Source of the DNA: Phycisphaerae bacterium | Lineage (GTDB): Bacteria; Planctomycetota; Phycisphaerae; Phycisphaerales; SM1A02 | DNA length: 45,454 nucleotides | NCBI GenBank assembly: GCA_002709295.1 | Contig: PAQL01000007.1 | Span: 20,927-66,380 of the forward strand | Direction: 5' to 3' | Shown: in pieces, positions 8,815 to 16,266 of the stretch | How the letters are laid out: every line of letters starts with the position of its first letter | Numbering within the stretch: position 1 is the stretch's first letter | Made by a program: the position numbers and the translations under genes | Notes under the pieces: generated by a model | Database searches by the model: none | Told to the model about the DNA's origin: nothing | The model's input: only the letters and a program-made list of their open reading frames with translations

Positions 8815-8961
8815 CCTATAGCATGGCGATTGCAGCCTTCATCGCAAGCCGAAACTACCGGTTTTTCCGGCTCATTCGAGAACCCGGGGAGTTCCGGGAA
8901 ATTGCTCCGTCACGATCCGCCACCCTGGTTTCCATTCTGTGTGATTCCGATCTGAAATCAC

Positions 8962-8989
8962 GGTTTCAGCCCCTTCGGAGGATGAAACC
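8962..8989 (-). terminator. Possible weak terminator after the DciA-like gene
   Basis: A 7-base stem GGTTTCA/TGAAACC with a 14-base loop, about 45 bases after the minus-strand stop codon at 9032. It has no clear T-run, so the assignment is weak. Confidence 0.3.
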
Positions 8990-9031
8990 CGAGCCGGATC
9001 AGGATGGGTCCTATAATTCGAGGGGCGATTT

Positions 9032-9478
9032 TCAGTCAGCCGAACCCGCCACATCAATGCGAACTCTTCGCAGGGGCTGGCCGAACCGCATGCGAAGTCG
9101 GGCGAGCAGACCGGCACGGAGGGCCTGTTCAAGCTCGTATTTCACGGCCGAGTCGGGAACTTCCACCCTGGCCACCCCGCCTCGAATCGAACGAATGGCG
9201 CTGTCGACTCTGAGCGACTCCGGGATTTCAGCCTCCCAGGCCTCGACAAAGGAGCCGGTCCCGTTTCGATGGCGGCTGGCATCGCGACGAATCGACGACA
9301 CCAGCCCATCGATGCCACGAGGCTCCACCCGGCGAACCCGGTACCCCCGCAACCGGTCGAGGCCGGCCGCCGCGACCGCGACATCCGAGCCCGTCTCCCC
9401 GATGTCCATGGCATCAGGACCCGCTCCCGAGGGCGAGGATGGCTGCAGCACCGCGGATCTGGATTCTCGGGACTTCAT
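9032..9478 (-). CDS. DUF721/DciA-like protein
   Basis: A 148-residue protein whose C-terminal 70 residues have the DUF721 pattern: a GGVARVEVPDSAVKYELEQ strand-helix, a LRAGLLARLRMRFG helix, then PLRRVRIDVAG. In many bacteria lacking DnaC or DnaI, the DUF721 protein DciA helps load the replicative helicase DnaB, and such genes are often near dnaA or recF. Neither is nearby here. The N-terminal half contains a basic RVRRVEPRG segment. I chose ATG 9478 because a GGCGGAG ribosome site precedes it. The longer open frame back to 9838 would overlap the divergent ABC gene. The identification is by pattern only. Confidence 0.6.
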   Translation of the reverse strand: MKSRESRSAVLQPSSPSGAGPDAMDIGETGSDVAVAAAGLDRLRGYRVRRVEPRGIDGLVSSIRRDASRHRNGTGSFVEAWEAEIPESLRVDSAIRSIRGGVARVEVPDSAVKYELEQALRAGLLARLRMRFGQPLRRVRIDVAGSAD

Positions 9479-9589
9479 CGGCTTGCGATCTCCGCCGAGC
9501 AGGCTACCGGATGTCTCCGCATCGGACGAATGCCACCAAGCCGTCCACGATTGATCGACGGCCGATGCACGACGGATGCCGCACACCTG

Positions 9590-9602
9590 TACGCTCTCCC
9601 CC
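9590..9602 (+). promoter_or_regulatory. -10 element 7 bases before the ABC ATPase ATG (leaderless-type)
   Basis: TACGCT at 9590-9595, 7 bases, then ATG at 9603. No ribosome site is present between them, which fits a leaderless mRNA. Confidence 0.4.
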
Positions 9603-10670
9603 ATGAGCGATGTCCGCGTCGAGAAGATCGTCAAGCGATTCGGGACCACCACCGCGGTGGACGGGATCGATCTCTGCATGCCGGCCGGGAAACTCTTCTT
9701 CCTGCTCGGACCTTCGGGGTGCGGGAAGACCACCCTGCTCCGCATGATCGCCGGGTTCGAGACCCCGACCGCGGGCACCATCCTCTTCGGTGACCGTGAC
9801 GTGACGTCCCTGCCGCCCGAGAAGAGGGACGCCGGCATGGTCTTCCAGGGGTACGCCCTCTGGCCTCATCTCTCGGTATTCGAGAACGTCGCATTCGGGC
9901 TCAGGGTCCGCAAGACTGCCGATGCCGAGCTTCAGAACCGGGTCGGCGAAGCGCTCGAACTGGTTCGGATGGAGGGGCTCGGGGATCGAAAGCCCACCCA
10001 GCTCTCGGGTGGTCAGCAGCAGCGGGTCGCCCTCGCCCGCGCTCTCGCCTTTCGGCCCGGCGTACTGCTCCTGGACGAACCGCTCTCCAATCTCGATGCG
10101 AGACTTCGTCTCGAGATGCGGACCGAGATCCGACGCATCGTCGACGAGGCCGACATCACGACCATCTACGTGACGCACGATCAGGAGGAGGCCCTTTCAC
10201 TCGCCGATGGTCTCGCCGTCCTCCGGGATGGTCGGGTCGAACAGGTCGGCAGCCCCCGCGAGCTCTACGATCGCCCGGCATCCCGCTTCACGGCGAGCTT
10301 CCTGGGAGACACGAACTTCCTCGCCGGAACCCTGGACGCCACCGGCTCCGGTGACGGATCGATCCAGACCGACGCCGGCCGGCTCGCCCTGAAGACCACC
10401 AACGGCGCCGGCAGTGGCAACGCGACGGTCAGCCTTCGACCGGAGGCGATCCGGATCCTCCAGGAGGGGGATCCGAACCCGGACGGCTGGAACGAGTTCT
10501 CCGGCTCGCTCAAGGGGTCGATCTTCCTCGGGCAGGGCTCGGAACACCGTATCGAGGTCGGGAATGCCGAAGTTCGGGTCCTCGAACTCCATCCTCGGAC
10601 CACCCGAAATCCCGGATCCACGGTCCGAATGGCCATCGACCCCGACGATGTGGTGCTCGTCGAGGACTGA
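9603..10670 (+). CDS. Importer-type ABC ATPase with TOBE domain (PotA/UgpC/FbpC-like), orphan
   Basis: A 355-residue ATP-binding subunit of the CUT1/spermidine/iron importer group. Walker A is GPSGCGKT (36-43), with a Q-loop in MVFQGYALWPHLSV, signature LSGGQQQR (134-141), Walker B LLLDEP (155-160) and switch His192. A C-terminal regulatory TOBE-like domain (about 240-355) includes the conserved VSLRPEAIRI. Such subunits normally sit with two permeases and a binding protein. None is adjacent here, so it may serve several unlinked transporters, as MsiK does in Streptomyces. I chose ATG 9603 over 9576 because the ABC fold starts at residue 4 and a -10 sits just upstream. Confidence 0.9.
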   Translation: MSDVRVEKIVKRFGTTTAVDGIDLCMPAGKLFFLLGPSGCGKTTLLRMIAGFETPTAGTILFGDRDVTSLPPEKRDAGMVFQGYALWPHLSVFENVAFGLRVRKTADAELQNRVGEALELVRMEGLGDRKPTQLSGGQQQRVALARALAFRPGVLLLDEPLSNLDARLRLEMRTEIRRIVDEADITTIYVTHDQEEALSLADGLAVLRDGRVEQVGSPRELYDRPASRFTASFLGDTNFLAGTLDATGSGDGSIQTDAGRLALKTTNGAGSGNATVSLRPEAIRILQEGDPNPDGWNEFSGSLKGSIFLGQGSEHRIEVGNAEVRVLELHPRTTRNPGSTVRMAIDPDDVVLVED

Positions 10671-10786
10671 AATCGCCCCAAAGACTCCCGAATCGAGCGA
10701 ATCCAGACGGCATGCCCTCCGAACCCGGAGGGTCGAGTCGCCATTTCCACCTTCACGGCGACCTCATTTTCCTGGAGATGCCTCGA

Positions 10787-12157
10787 ATGTCTGGACCTCG
10801 CCTGCCGCTCGCCGCCCCCGCCCTCCTTGCCGGGGCCGTCGCCTTTGGTGCCATCGCCGCCAATCTGCCGACGTCACCCACCGTCGCGGTCGCCGTCGAT
10901 GACGAGGCCTCGATCCCCGAACTGGCGGTCTCCAGCGGCCGACTCGACACCCTGGTCGCCGCGGTGAAGTTCGCCGGTCTGGCCGACGCCCTCTCGGGAG
11001 ACGGCCCCTTCACGGTCTTCGCACCGACCGACGAGGCGTTCGGACGCATCGACGATGACACCCTTGCGAGCCTTCTCACCGAACGAGGCCGGCCGACGCT
11101 CCAGAGGATCCTCAAGCACCACGTGGTGGCCGGCGAGTTCAAGGCCGCCGACCTCGTGGGCCGCGATTCCATCGAGACCCTCGCCGGCACCACCCTCGAA
11201 CTGGATGCGATCCGTGGCCGCCTGCTGGTCGCCGACTCGGTCGTCGAGACCGCGAACGTCAACGCCCGAAACGGCGTCGTGCACCTCATCGACCGGGTGA
11301 TGCTGCCGCCTCGGGAGATCTCCCCCCTCGAGGTCCTGCTCGAGAACACCGTGAATCGTGGAGCCCCGATCTTCAACGACGGTGATCCCGGTGCCTGTGC
11401 GGCCATCTACGCCACCGCACTCGATGCGGTCGCCCTCGGTTCCGGTTTCGGACTTGGCGATCGAATGAAGAACCGGGTGGCATCCAAGCTCGCCGAGATC
11501 GAGGGAACCATCCCGGCCGACGACGGTCGTGCGAGAGCCTGGGCCTACCGCGCGATCATCGACGAGCTCTTCACCTCCCTCCAGAACGGAACCCTGATGG
11601 ACGAATCCTCCGCCACCGCCACGGCGGATGCCCGGGACTCGATCATGCAGAGCGGGAGGACCATCTTCGACTTCGAGGACCGCTCCCAGTTCCAGGGCTG
11701 GCGCACCGTGCTCGACGGCGTCATGGGCGGCCGTTCGACGGGACGGATCCAGGACGGCAACGGCACGCTGGTGTTCGACGGAGCGACCTCGCTCGAGAAC
11801 AACGGTGGTTTCTCGTCCATCCGCTGCGACGTTCCCGACGGAACCTTCGACGGAGCCGACGCGATCCGACTGGTGGTCAAGGGTGACGGCCGCGACTACA
11901 AGCTCAGCGTGAAGAGCACCCGGGGCCGCGGCGCGGGCGGGTACTGGGTCTCCTTCCCGACCACCCGGGACGAATGGACCGAGGTCGTGGTCCCGATCTC
12001 GACGCTCGAGCGTCAGTTCATGGGCCAGCGACTGCAGGGACGGGTCAAGGCCGAGGACATCCGCGGCGTGGAGTTCTACATCTACGACAAGAAGGCCGGT
12101 CCCTTCCGACTCGAGGTCGACTCGATCTCCGCGGTCAGCACCGGCACCGAGGCCTGA
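10787..12157 (+). CDS. Exported FAS1 (fasciclin) - CIA30 fusion protein
   Basis: About 456 residues. A signal-anchor-like stretch (residues 4-28) is followed by a FAS1 adhesion-type domain (about 45-185: FTVFAPTDEAF, LKHHVVAGEF, NGVVHLIDRVMLPP). A helical linker (about 190-290) leads to a CIA30-type beta-jelly-roll domain (about 295-450), beginning IFDFEDRSQFQGWRTV and containing LDGVMGG and RLVVKGDGRDYKL. CIA30 was first known as a complex I assembly factor and is widespread in bacteria as a carbohydrate-binding-like fold of unclear role. The start at 10787 has GGAG 9 bases upstream. ATG 10778 is possible but sits directly on that site. Function in the cell envelope is inferred. Confidence 0.8.
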   Translation: MSGPRLPLAAPALLAGAVAFGAIAANLPTSPTVAVAVDDEASIPELAVSSGRLDTLVAAVKFAGLADALSGDGPFTVFAPTDEAFGRIDDDTLASLLTERGRPTLQRILKHHVVAGEFKAADLVGRDSIETLAGTTLELDAIRGRLLVADSVVETANVNARNGVVHLIDRVMLPPREISPLEVLLENTVNRGAPIFNDGDPGACAAIYATALDAVALGSGFGLGDRMKNRVASKLAEIEGTIPADDGRARAWAYRAIIDELFTSLQNGTLMDESSATATADARDSIMQSGRTIFDFEDRSQFQGWRTVLDGVMGGRSTGRIQDGNGTLVFDGATSLENNGGFSSIRCDVPDGTFDGADAIRLVVKGDGRDYKLSVKSTRGRGAGGYWVSFPTTRDEWTEVVVPISTLERQFMGQRLQGRVKAEDIRGVEFYIYDKKAGPFRLEVDSISAVSTGTEA

Positions 12158-12218
12158 TCATTCCGACCGTCCCCGGACGGACATTCGAGCCAGCTCCAGG
12201 CTCGAACAGGACCGATCG

Positions 12219-12249
12219 AAACGCTCCCCGAGATCCTCGGGGAGCGTTT
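12219..12249. terminator. Bidirectional hairpin terminator
   Basis: A perfect 14-base stem (AAACGCTCCCCGAG and its complement) with a 3-base loop. It is flanked by A-rich sequence on the left and TTTT on the right, so it can work for both convergent genes: the FAS1-CIA30 gene ending at 12157 and the lyase gene ending at 12259. Confidence 0.9.
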
Positions 12250-12258
12250 TCGTCTCGC

Positions 12259-13206
12259 TCATCGATCGGAATCCTCATCCCGAAGACCCTCGATCGCGAG
12301 CGGTCCGATCTCGTCAAGGACCTCCAGAAGCGCATCGGGCTCGAGTCTCGATTCCGGTGATCGAGGCGGACCCACCGGCACCCCGACCCGATCGAGCAGC
12401 GCCTTGCCCGTTCTCAACACACCGTGTCGAAGCAGCGGCACCACCAGACGGGCGACCCTTCGCTGCGCCTCCCGGGCCGCCTCGAGATCTCCCCGCGCGA
12501 AGGCGGCGAAGACCGATTGCGCCGGTTCCGGGGCGTAGCCGTAGGTGCTTCCGATCGCCGCCCGACCCCCGAGCGCGAGCCCCGCCAGAAGATGCTCGTC
12601 GCTTCCGAAGAAGATCGAAAGCCCTTCGGACGCGGCGACGTCGAGTACCAGTTGGAGCTGAAGCAGATCTCCGCTGGTGAACTTCATGCCGGCGAAGGTC
12701 GGCACCCTCTTCAGTGCGGTCTCGACGATCCGCCCCGCAGGGAAGGACACGCCGCCGAGGGCGGGGATCTCGTAGATCAGATACGGCGTGGCCCCACCCG
12801 CCTCCGCGATGCGGGCGTGGAAGTCCACCAGATCCTCGACCGACCCGGCTCGTCCGAAGGTGGGGTTCATCGCCGAGATCGCGGCGACGCCGAGCTCCGA
12901 TGCATGCCGAGCCAGCTCGACCGCGTCCGGGAGGGCGTTGGACCCGACGTGGGCGATGATCGGCAGATCCCCCCCCGCCGCCTCGATCCAGGCCTCCAGA
13001 ACACGGCATCGCTCCGCGATCGACAACGAAAGGGACTCTCCGGTCGAACCGCAGACGTAGGCGGCCGGTGCCCCCCGGCGGCGGAGATGGTCCAGATAGA
13101 CCGGGATCACCTCGAGTCGAAGGGATTCACCAGCGGCGTCCAGCGGGGTGTGGACCGCAGGCACCGGACCCCGAATCATGCCGATGTCCTGCCGGGTGGA
13201 GCTCAT
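12259..13206 (-). CDS. nanA: N-acetylneuraminate lyase / dihydrodipicolinate synthase family aldolase
   Basis: A 315-residue class I (Schiff base) aldolase. The carboxylate-binding block GSTGE (53-57), the catalytic Tyr145 in YLIYEIPAL and the Schiff-base Lys175 in AGMKFTSGD are all present. YEIPA and KFTSGD resemble N-acetylneuraminate lyases more than DapA. The divergent neighbour is a NanM-like Kelch domain fused to a sodium symporter, which supports sialic acid or a related nonulosonate or 2-keto acid as substrate. A 2-keto-3-deoxy-sugar-acid aldolase is the main alternative. ATG 13206 lies 6 bases after TAGGCT, a leaderless-type start. Confidence 0.82.
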   Translation of the reverse strand: MSSTRQDIGMIRGPVPAVHTPLDAAGESLRLEVIPVYLDHLRRRGAPAAYVCGSTGESLSLSIAERCRVLEAWIEAAGGDLPIIAHVGSNALPDAVELARHASELGVAAISAMNPTFGRAGSVEDLVDFHARIAEAGGATPYLIYEIPALGGVSFPAGRIVETALKRVPTFAGMKFTSGDLLQLQLVLDVAASEGLSIFFGSDEHLLAGLALGGRAAIGSTYGYAPEPAQSVFAAFARGDLEAAREAQRRVARLVVPLLRHGVLRTGKALLDRVGVPVGPPRSPESRLEPDALLEVLDEIGPLAIEGLRDEDSDR

Positions 13207-13257
13207 GCGCGGAGCCTATCCCAAGGCCGGGCTCCGTCGCCGCTAGCATGTCGGTCG
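13207..13257. promoter_or_regulatory. Compact divergent promoters between lyase and symporter genes
   Basis: On the minus strand TAGGCT (13218-13213) is followed by 6 bases and the lyase ATG. On the plus strand TAGCAT (13244-13249) is followed by 8 bases and the symporter ATG. Only 25 bases separate the two -10 elements, so the two RNA polymerases would use overlapping upstream DNA and probably exclude each other or share one regulator site. Neither has a clear -35. Confidence 0.5.
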
Positions 13258-15906
13258 ATGATCAACCCATCGAAGATCGGTCGCGTGTTCGCATCCTTCA
13301 CCGCCGTTGCGCTCCTCCTCGACCCTATCCTCTCGAGCGCCCTCGCCACCCAGGACGAACCTGGTGACGACGCCGACCTGAAATCGGCCGAAGCGGTCCT
13401 TGATTTCGATCTTGACGCCCTCCCTCCACTCCCCGGAGGAGAGGGACTGGCGGGAGCGGTCGCCGGCCTCGACGGCCGCCGGATCATCGTCGCCGGAGGC
13501 GCCAACTTCCCCGATCCTCCCCGATGGGAGACCGAGAAGACCTGGCACGACGACATCCACGTCCTCGATCTCGCCCGCCCCGAAGCGGGATGGACGACCT
13601 TCGACGACGCCCTTGGGGGTCCGGTCGCCTACGGCGTCTCGGTGAGTCATCCGAGCCTCGGCGTCGTGTCGATCGGTGGTGACACCGGTGAAGGCATCAT
13701 CGCGGACGTCTTCGCGCTGCGAACCGACGATGCCGGCGCCGCCCCATCCAGAACGAGGCTTCCATCACTTCCGGTGCCGCTGGCCTACGCCGCGGGCACC
13801 ATCCTTGGTGAGGACATCTACGTCTTCGGCGGGCGTTCCGATTCGAAGGGGCCCGCCTCCGCCGCGGGATGGCGACTTCGCATCGGTGCGGACGGCACGA
13901 TCGGGGAGTGGACGTCGATCCGGGACCTTCCCGGTCCGGCACGGATCCTCCCGGTCGCCGGCGGACTCCGCGGCGGTCTCTACTGCTTCTCCGGCGTGGC
14001 CCTAGAACCCGACGGATCCGACGGACATCGTCGAGTCGTCCCGTATCTGCGGGACGCCTGGCGCTACGACCCCTCGACCGACGACTGGACGCCGCTTGCC
14101 GAGGCGCCCCGACCCACCGCGGCAGCCCCCAGCCCGGCGATCCAGGTCGGCTGGGACATGATGGCGATCATCGGGGGAGACGACGGTGCGCTGATCGATC
14201 GGATCGATGCGCTCCAGGACGCGCACCCCGGCTTCCAGACCGGAGTCCTCGTCTACCACCCCATCACCGATCGCTGGACGGAACGCGGCGACCATCCGGT
14301 GGAGCCCGAGGTCGGAAAGTCACCGCCGGTGACCGCCGCCACCATCGCGATCTCCGGAACCGACACCGCGTTCGACGGCAGGAGCCTGATCGCGAGCGGC
14401 GAGATCAGACCCCGCACCCGGACGCCGCATCTCGCCGTGGTCGAAAGTCTCGTCGTGCCCGCGACCCTCGGTGCCCTCGACTGGTCGGCGATCGCGCTCT
14501 ACGGAGTCGTCCTGGTCTGGATGGGATTCTTCTTCTCTCGAAGAGAGAAATCGACCGACGAATACTTCCTTGCCGGGAGGCGGATCCCCTGGTGGGCCAG
14601 CGGCATCTCGATCTTCGCGACCTCGCTCAGCGCGATCACCTTCATGGCGATCCCCGCGAAGACCTGGGACACCGACTGGACGTACTTCCTCCAGAACCTG
14701 CTGATCATCGTGGTGGCTCCGGTCGCGGCGATGCTGCTGGTGCCGGCGTTCCGACGACTCGACGTGACCACCGCGTACGAATACCTGGAACATCGATTCC
14801 ACGCTTCTTTGAGGCTCGCAGCCAGCGCCCTCTACATGCTCTTCCAGGTCGGGCGGGTCGCGGTGGTCACGCTGCTTCCGGCCCTGGCCCTGGCCGCGGT
14901 GACCGGTCTCGACGTCACGACGTGCATCGTGGTCATGGGGATCCTCTGCATCCTCTACACGGTGCTCGGAGGCATCGAGGCGGTGATCTGGTCCGACGTG
15001 CTCCAGTCTGCGGTCCTCTTCGGAGGCGCGGGGTGGGCTCTGGCGATCATGCTCTTCGGAACCGAGGGCGGCCTCTCCGGGCTCGTCTCGGAGGCATCCG
15101 CCGCGGGCAAGCTTCGAACCGTGGACGTCTCCTTCGACCTCACGCGTTCATCACTGCTGGTGATCATTCTGGGCGGCATCTTCTCGAACATCATTCCCTA
15201 CGCGAGCGACCAGTCGGTCGTCCAGCGCTACCTCGCGGTGAAGGACGTCCATGAAGCCAAGCGAGCGGTCTGGGCCGGGGCCCTGCTTGCTCTTCCCGCC
15301 TCGCTTCTGTTCTTCGGCCTGGGAACCGCGCTCTGGGGGTTCTATCGCTCCAATCCGGAGCTCCTGCGGCCCACCGGCCAGCTCGACCAGATCCTGCCGC
15401 TGTTCATCGTCGACATGCTCCCCGCCGGCGTCGCGGGCTTCGTCCTCGCCGGACTGTTCGCCGCCGCGATGAGCAGCCTCGACTCCAGCATGAACTCGGT
15501 CGCCACCGCCTTCACCACGGACTGGTATCGGAGATTCCGTCCCCGGGCCGACGACCGGTCACGGCTCGTCGTCGCCCGGATCGCCACCTTCACGATCGGC
15601 GTCCTGGGCACCGGGGCGGCGATCGTGATGGCGAGCCTGAACAACTCGAGTCTTCTCGATCTCTGGTTCGAGGTGCTCGGACTCTTCGGATCCGGCATCG
15701 CAGGAGTCTTCCTGCTTGGAGCCCTGACCCGGAGAACCGGACCGGTCGCCGGCTGGTGCGGTCTCGTCGCCAGCGCCAGCGCGGTCTGGTCGGTCGGGAT
15801 GTTCACCGAGATCAGCGGTCTGACCTTCGCCGCGGTCGGCATCATCACCTGCATCCTGACCGGACTGCTGGTGGGCCTCGTGGACCGTCGACCCGCCACC
15901 ACCTGA
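13258..15906 (+). CDS. Kelch (NanM-like mutarotase) - sodium:solute symporter fusion
   Basis: An 882-residue fusion. A signal peptide (about 1-31) leads to a Kelch propeller (about 50-390) with VAGGANFPD, PVAYGVSV and SGEIRPRTRT, blocks typical of the NanM/YjhT N-acetylneuraminate mutarotase family. A sodium:solute symporter of the SSS family follows (about 400-880) with YFLAGRRIPWWASGISIFATSLSAITFM, the core signature, and a sodium-site-like SSLDSSMNS. The layout puts the propeller outside the membrane, where it could convert the alpha anomer before uptake. With the divergent lyase this makes a plausible sialic acid uptake and cleavage pair. The start at 13258 fits the signal peptide and the adjacent -10. 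The open frame extends upstream to 12424 but overlaps the lyase gene. Confidence 0.88.
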   Translation: MINPSKIGRVFASFTAVALLLDPILSSALATQDEPGDDADLKSAEAVLDFDLDALPPLPGGEGLAGAVAGLDGRRIIVAGGANFPDPPRWETEKTWHDDIHVLDLARPEAGWTTFDDALGGPVAYGVSVSHPSLGVVSIGGDTGEGIIADVFALRTDDAGAAPSRTRLPSLPVPLAYAAGTILGEDIYVFGGRSDSKGPASAAGWRLRIGADGTIGEWTSIRDLPGPARILPVAGGLRGGLYCFSGVALEPDGSDGHRRVVPYLRDAWRYDPSTDDWTPLAEAPRPTAAAPSPAIQVGWDMMAIIGGDDGALIDRIDALQDAHPGFQTGVLVYHPITDRWTERGDHPVEPEVGKSPPVTAATIAISGTDTAFDGRSLIASGEIRPRTRTPHLAVVESLVVPATLGALDWSAIALYGVVLVWMGFFFSRREKSTDEYFLAGRRIPWWASGISIFATSLSAITFMAIPAKTWDTDWTYFLQNLLIIVVAPVAAMLLVPAFRRLDVTTAYEYLEHRFHASLRLAASALYMLFQVGRVAVVTLLPALALAAVTGLDVTTCIVVMGILCILYTVLGGIEAVIWSDVLQSAVLFGGAGWALAIMLFGTEGGLSGLVSEASAAGKLRTVDVSFDLTRSSLLVIILGGIFSNIIPYASDQSVVQRYLAVKDVHEAKRAVWAGALLALPASLLFFGLGTALWGFYRSNPELLRPTGQLDQILPLFIVDMLPAGVAGFVLAGLFAAAMSSLDSSMNSVATAFTTDWYRRFRPRADDRSRLVVARIATFTIGVLGTGAAIVMASLNNSSLLDLWFEVLGLFGSGIAGVFLLGALTRRTGPVAGWCGLVASASAVWSVGMFTEISGLTFAAVGIITCILTGLLVGLVDRRPATT

Positions 15907-15951
15907 TCGCCGATCACGGATGCAGGGACGATCGGCGTCCTCCCGACGAAC

Positions 15952-15980
15952 GACCCCCGAGGCAGCGTGCCCCGGGGGTC
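15952..15980 (+). terminator. Hairpin after the Kelch-symporter gene
   Basis: The outer stem GACCCCCG/CGGGGGTC (8 bases) stacks, after one mismatch, on an inner GGCA/TGCC stem with a 3-base loop. It lies 46 bases after the stop codon. It is very stable but has no T-run after it. Confidence 0.5.
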
Positions 15981-16083
15981 GATCCGAGAGGAGGAGAATG
16001 TCGCGTCCATCCGGTCGGGGGGTTCCGCGGTCCACCGCGCCCGGGTTGGGTGTTCGTTCGGGCGTCGGACCTCGAAGCCGTCC

Positions 16084-16106
16084 TGATCGTCGTTGCACGA
16101 CGATCA
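16084..16106. repeat. Perfect 10-base inverted repeat
   Basis: TGATCGTCGT-TGC-ACGACGATCA. It lies between the symporter gene and the MATE-like gene, about 90 bases upstream of the candidate -10 TACGAT. It could be a second terminator or an operator for the MATE-like gene. Confidence 0.4.
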
Positions 16107-16266
16107 CCACCAGGTAGGCATCACCAGTCCGCCTGTGACGGCGATGATCCGGATTCGGAGGAAAACCCACCTCGCAGCATCCGGGATGCGGACCTACGAT
16201 GGGTCTCCCTCGCGGACGACACCCCGGCCGGCGAGCTCCGTCTCGCACGCCTCCCAGACCTCACTC

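Larger units (their letters stand above)
8699..9031. other. 333-base gene-free region upstream of the PEP-CTERM gene
   Basis: No convincing gene. It holds the minus-strand leader of the PEP-CTERM gene, with three CTCTCTC tracts (at about 8699, 8753 and 8801). It also holds an inverted repeat TCCCTAG/CTAGGGA (8793-8799 and 8808-8814, 8-base spacer), and just upstream of it a candidate minus-strand -10 TATAGG (8820-8815). A hairpin GGTTTCA/TGAAACC (8962-8968 and 8983-8989) lies downstream of the DciA-like gene. A plus-strand TATAAT (9012-9017) has no gene downstream. Open frames on the plus strand here do not look like protein. Confidence 0.6.
15907..16266. other. 360-base gene-free region with two hairpins
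   Basis: No gene is recognised. It contains hairpins at 15952-15980 and 16084-16106 and a plus-strand -10-like TACGAT (16195-16200). A 23-codon arginine-rich open frame starts at ATG 16199 and ends in a GTGA overlap with the proposed GTG start at 16267. Confidence 0.5.

Noticed and set aside
8823-9554. 243-codon plus-strand open frame
   Set aside because: It has no motif, runs through the gene-free region and then antisense to the DciA-like gene, and lacks a ribosome site.
12424-13257. N-terminal extension of the Kelch-symporter gene by 278 codons
   Set aside because: It overlaps the lyase gene antisense. The signal peptide and the -10 element support the start at 13258.
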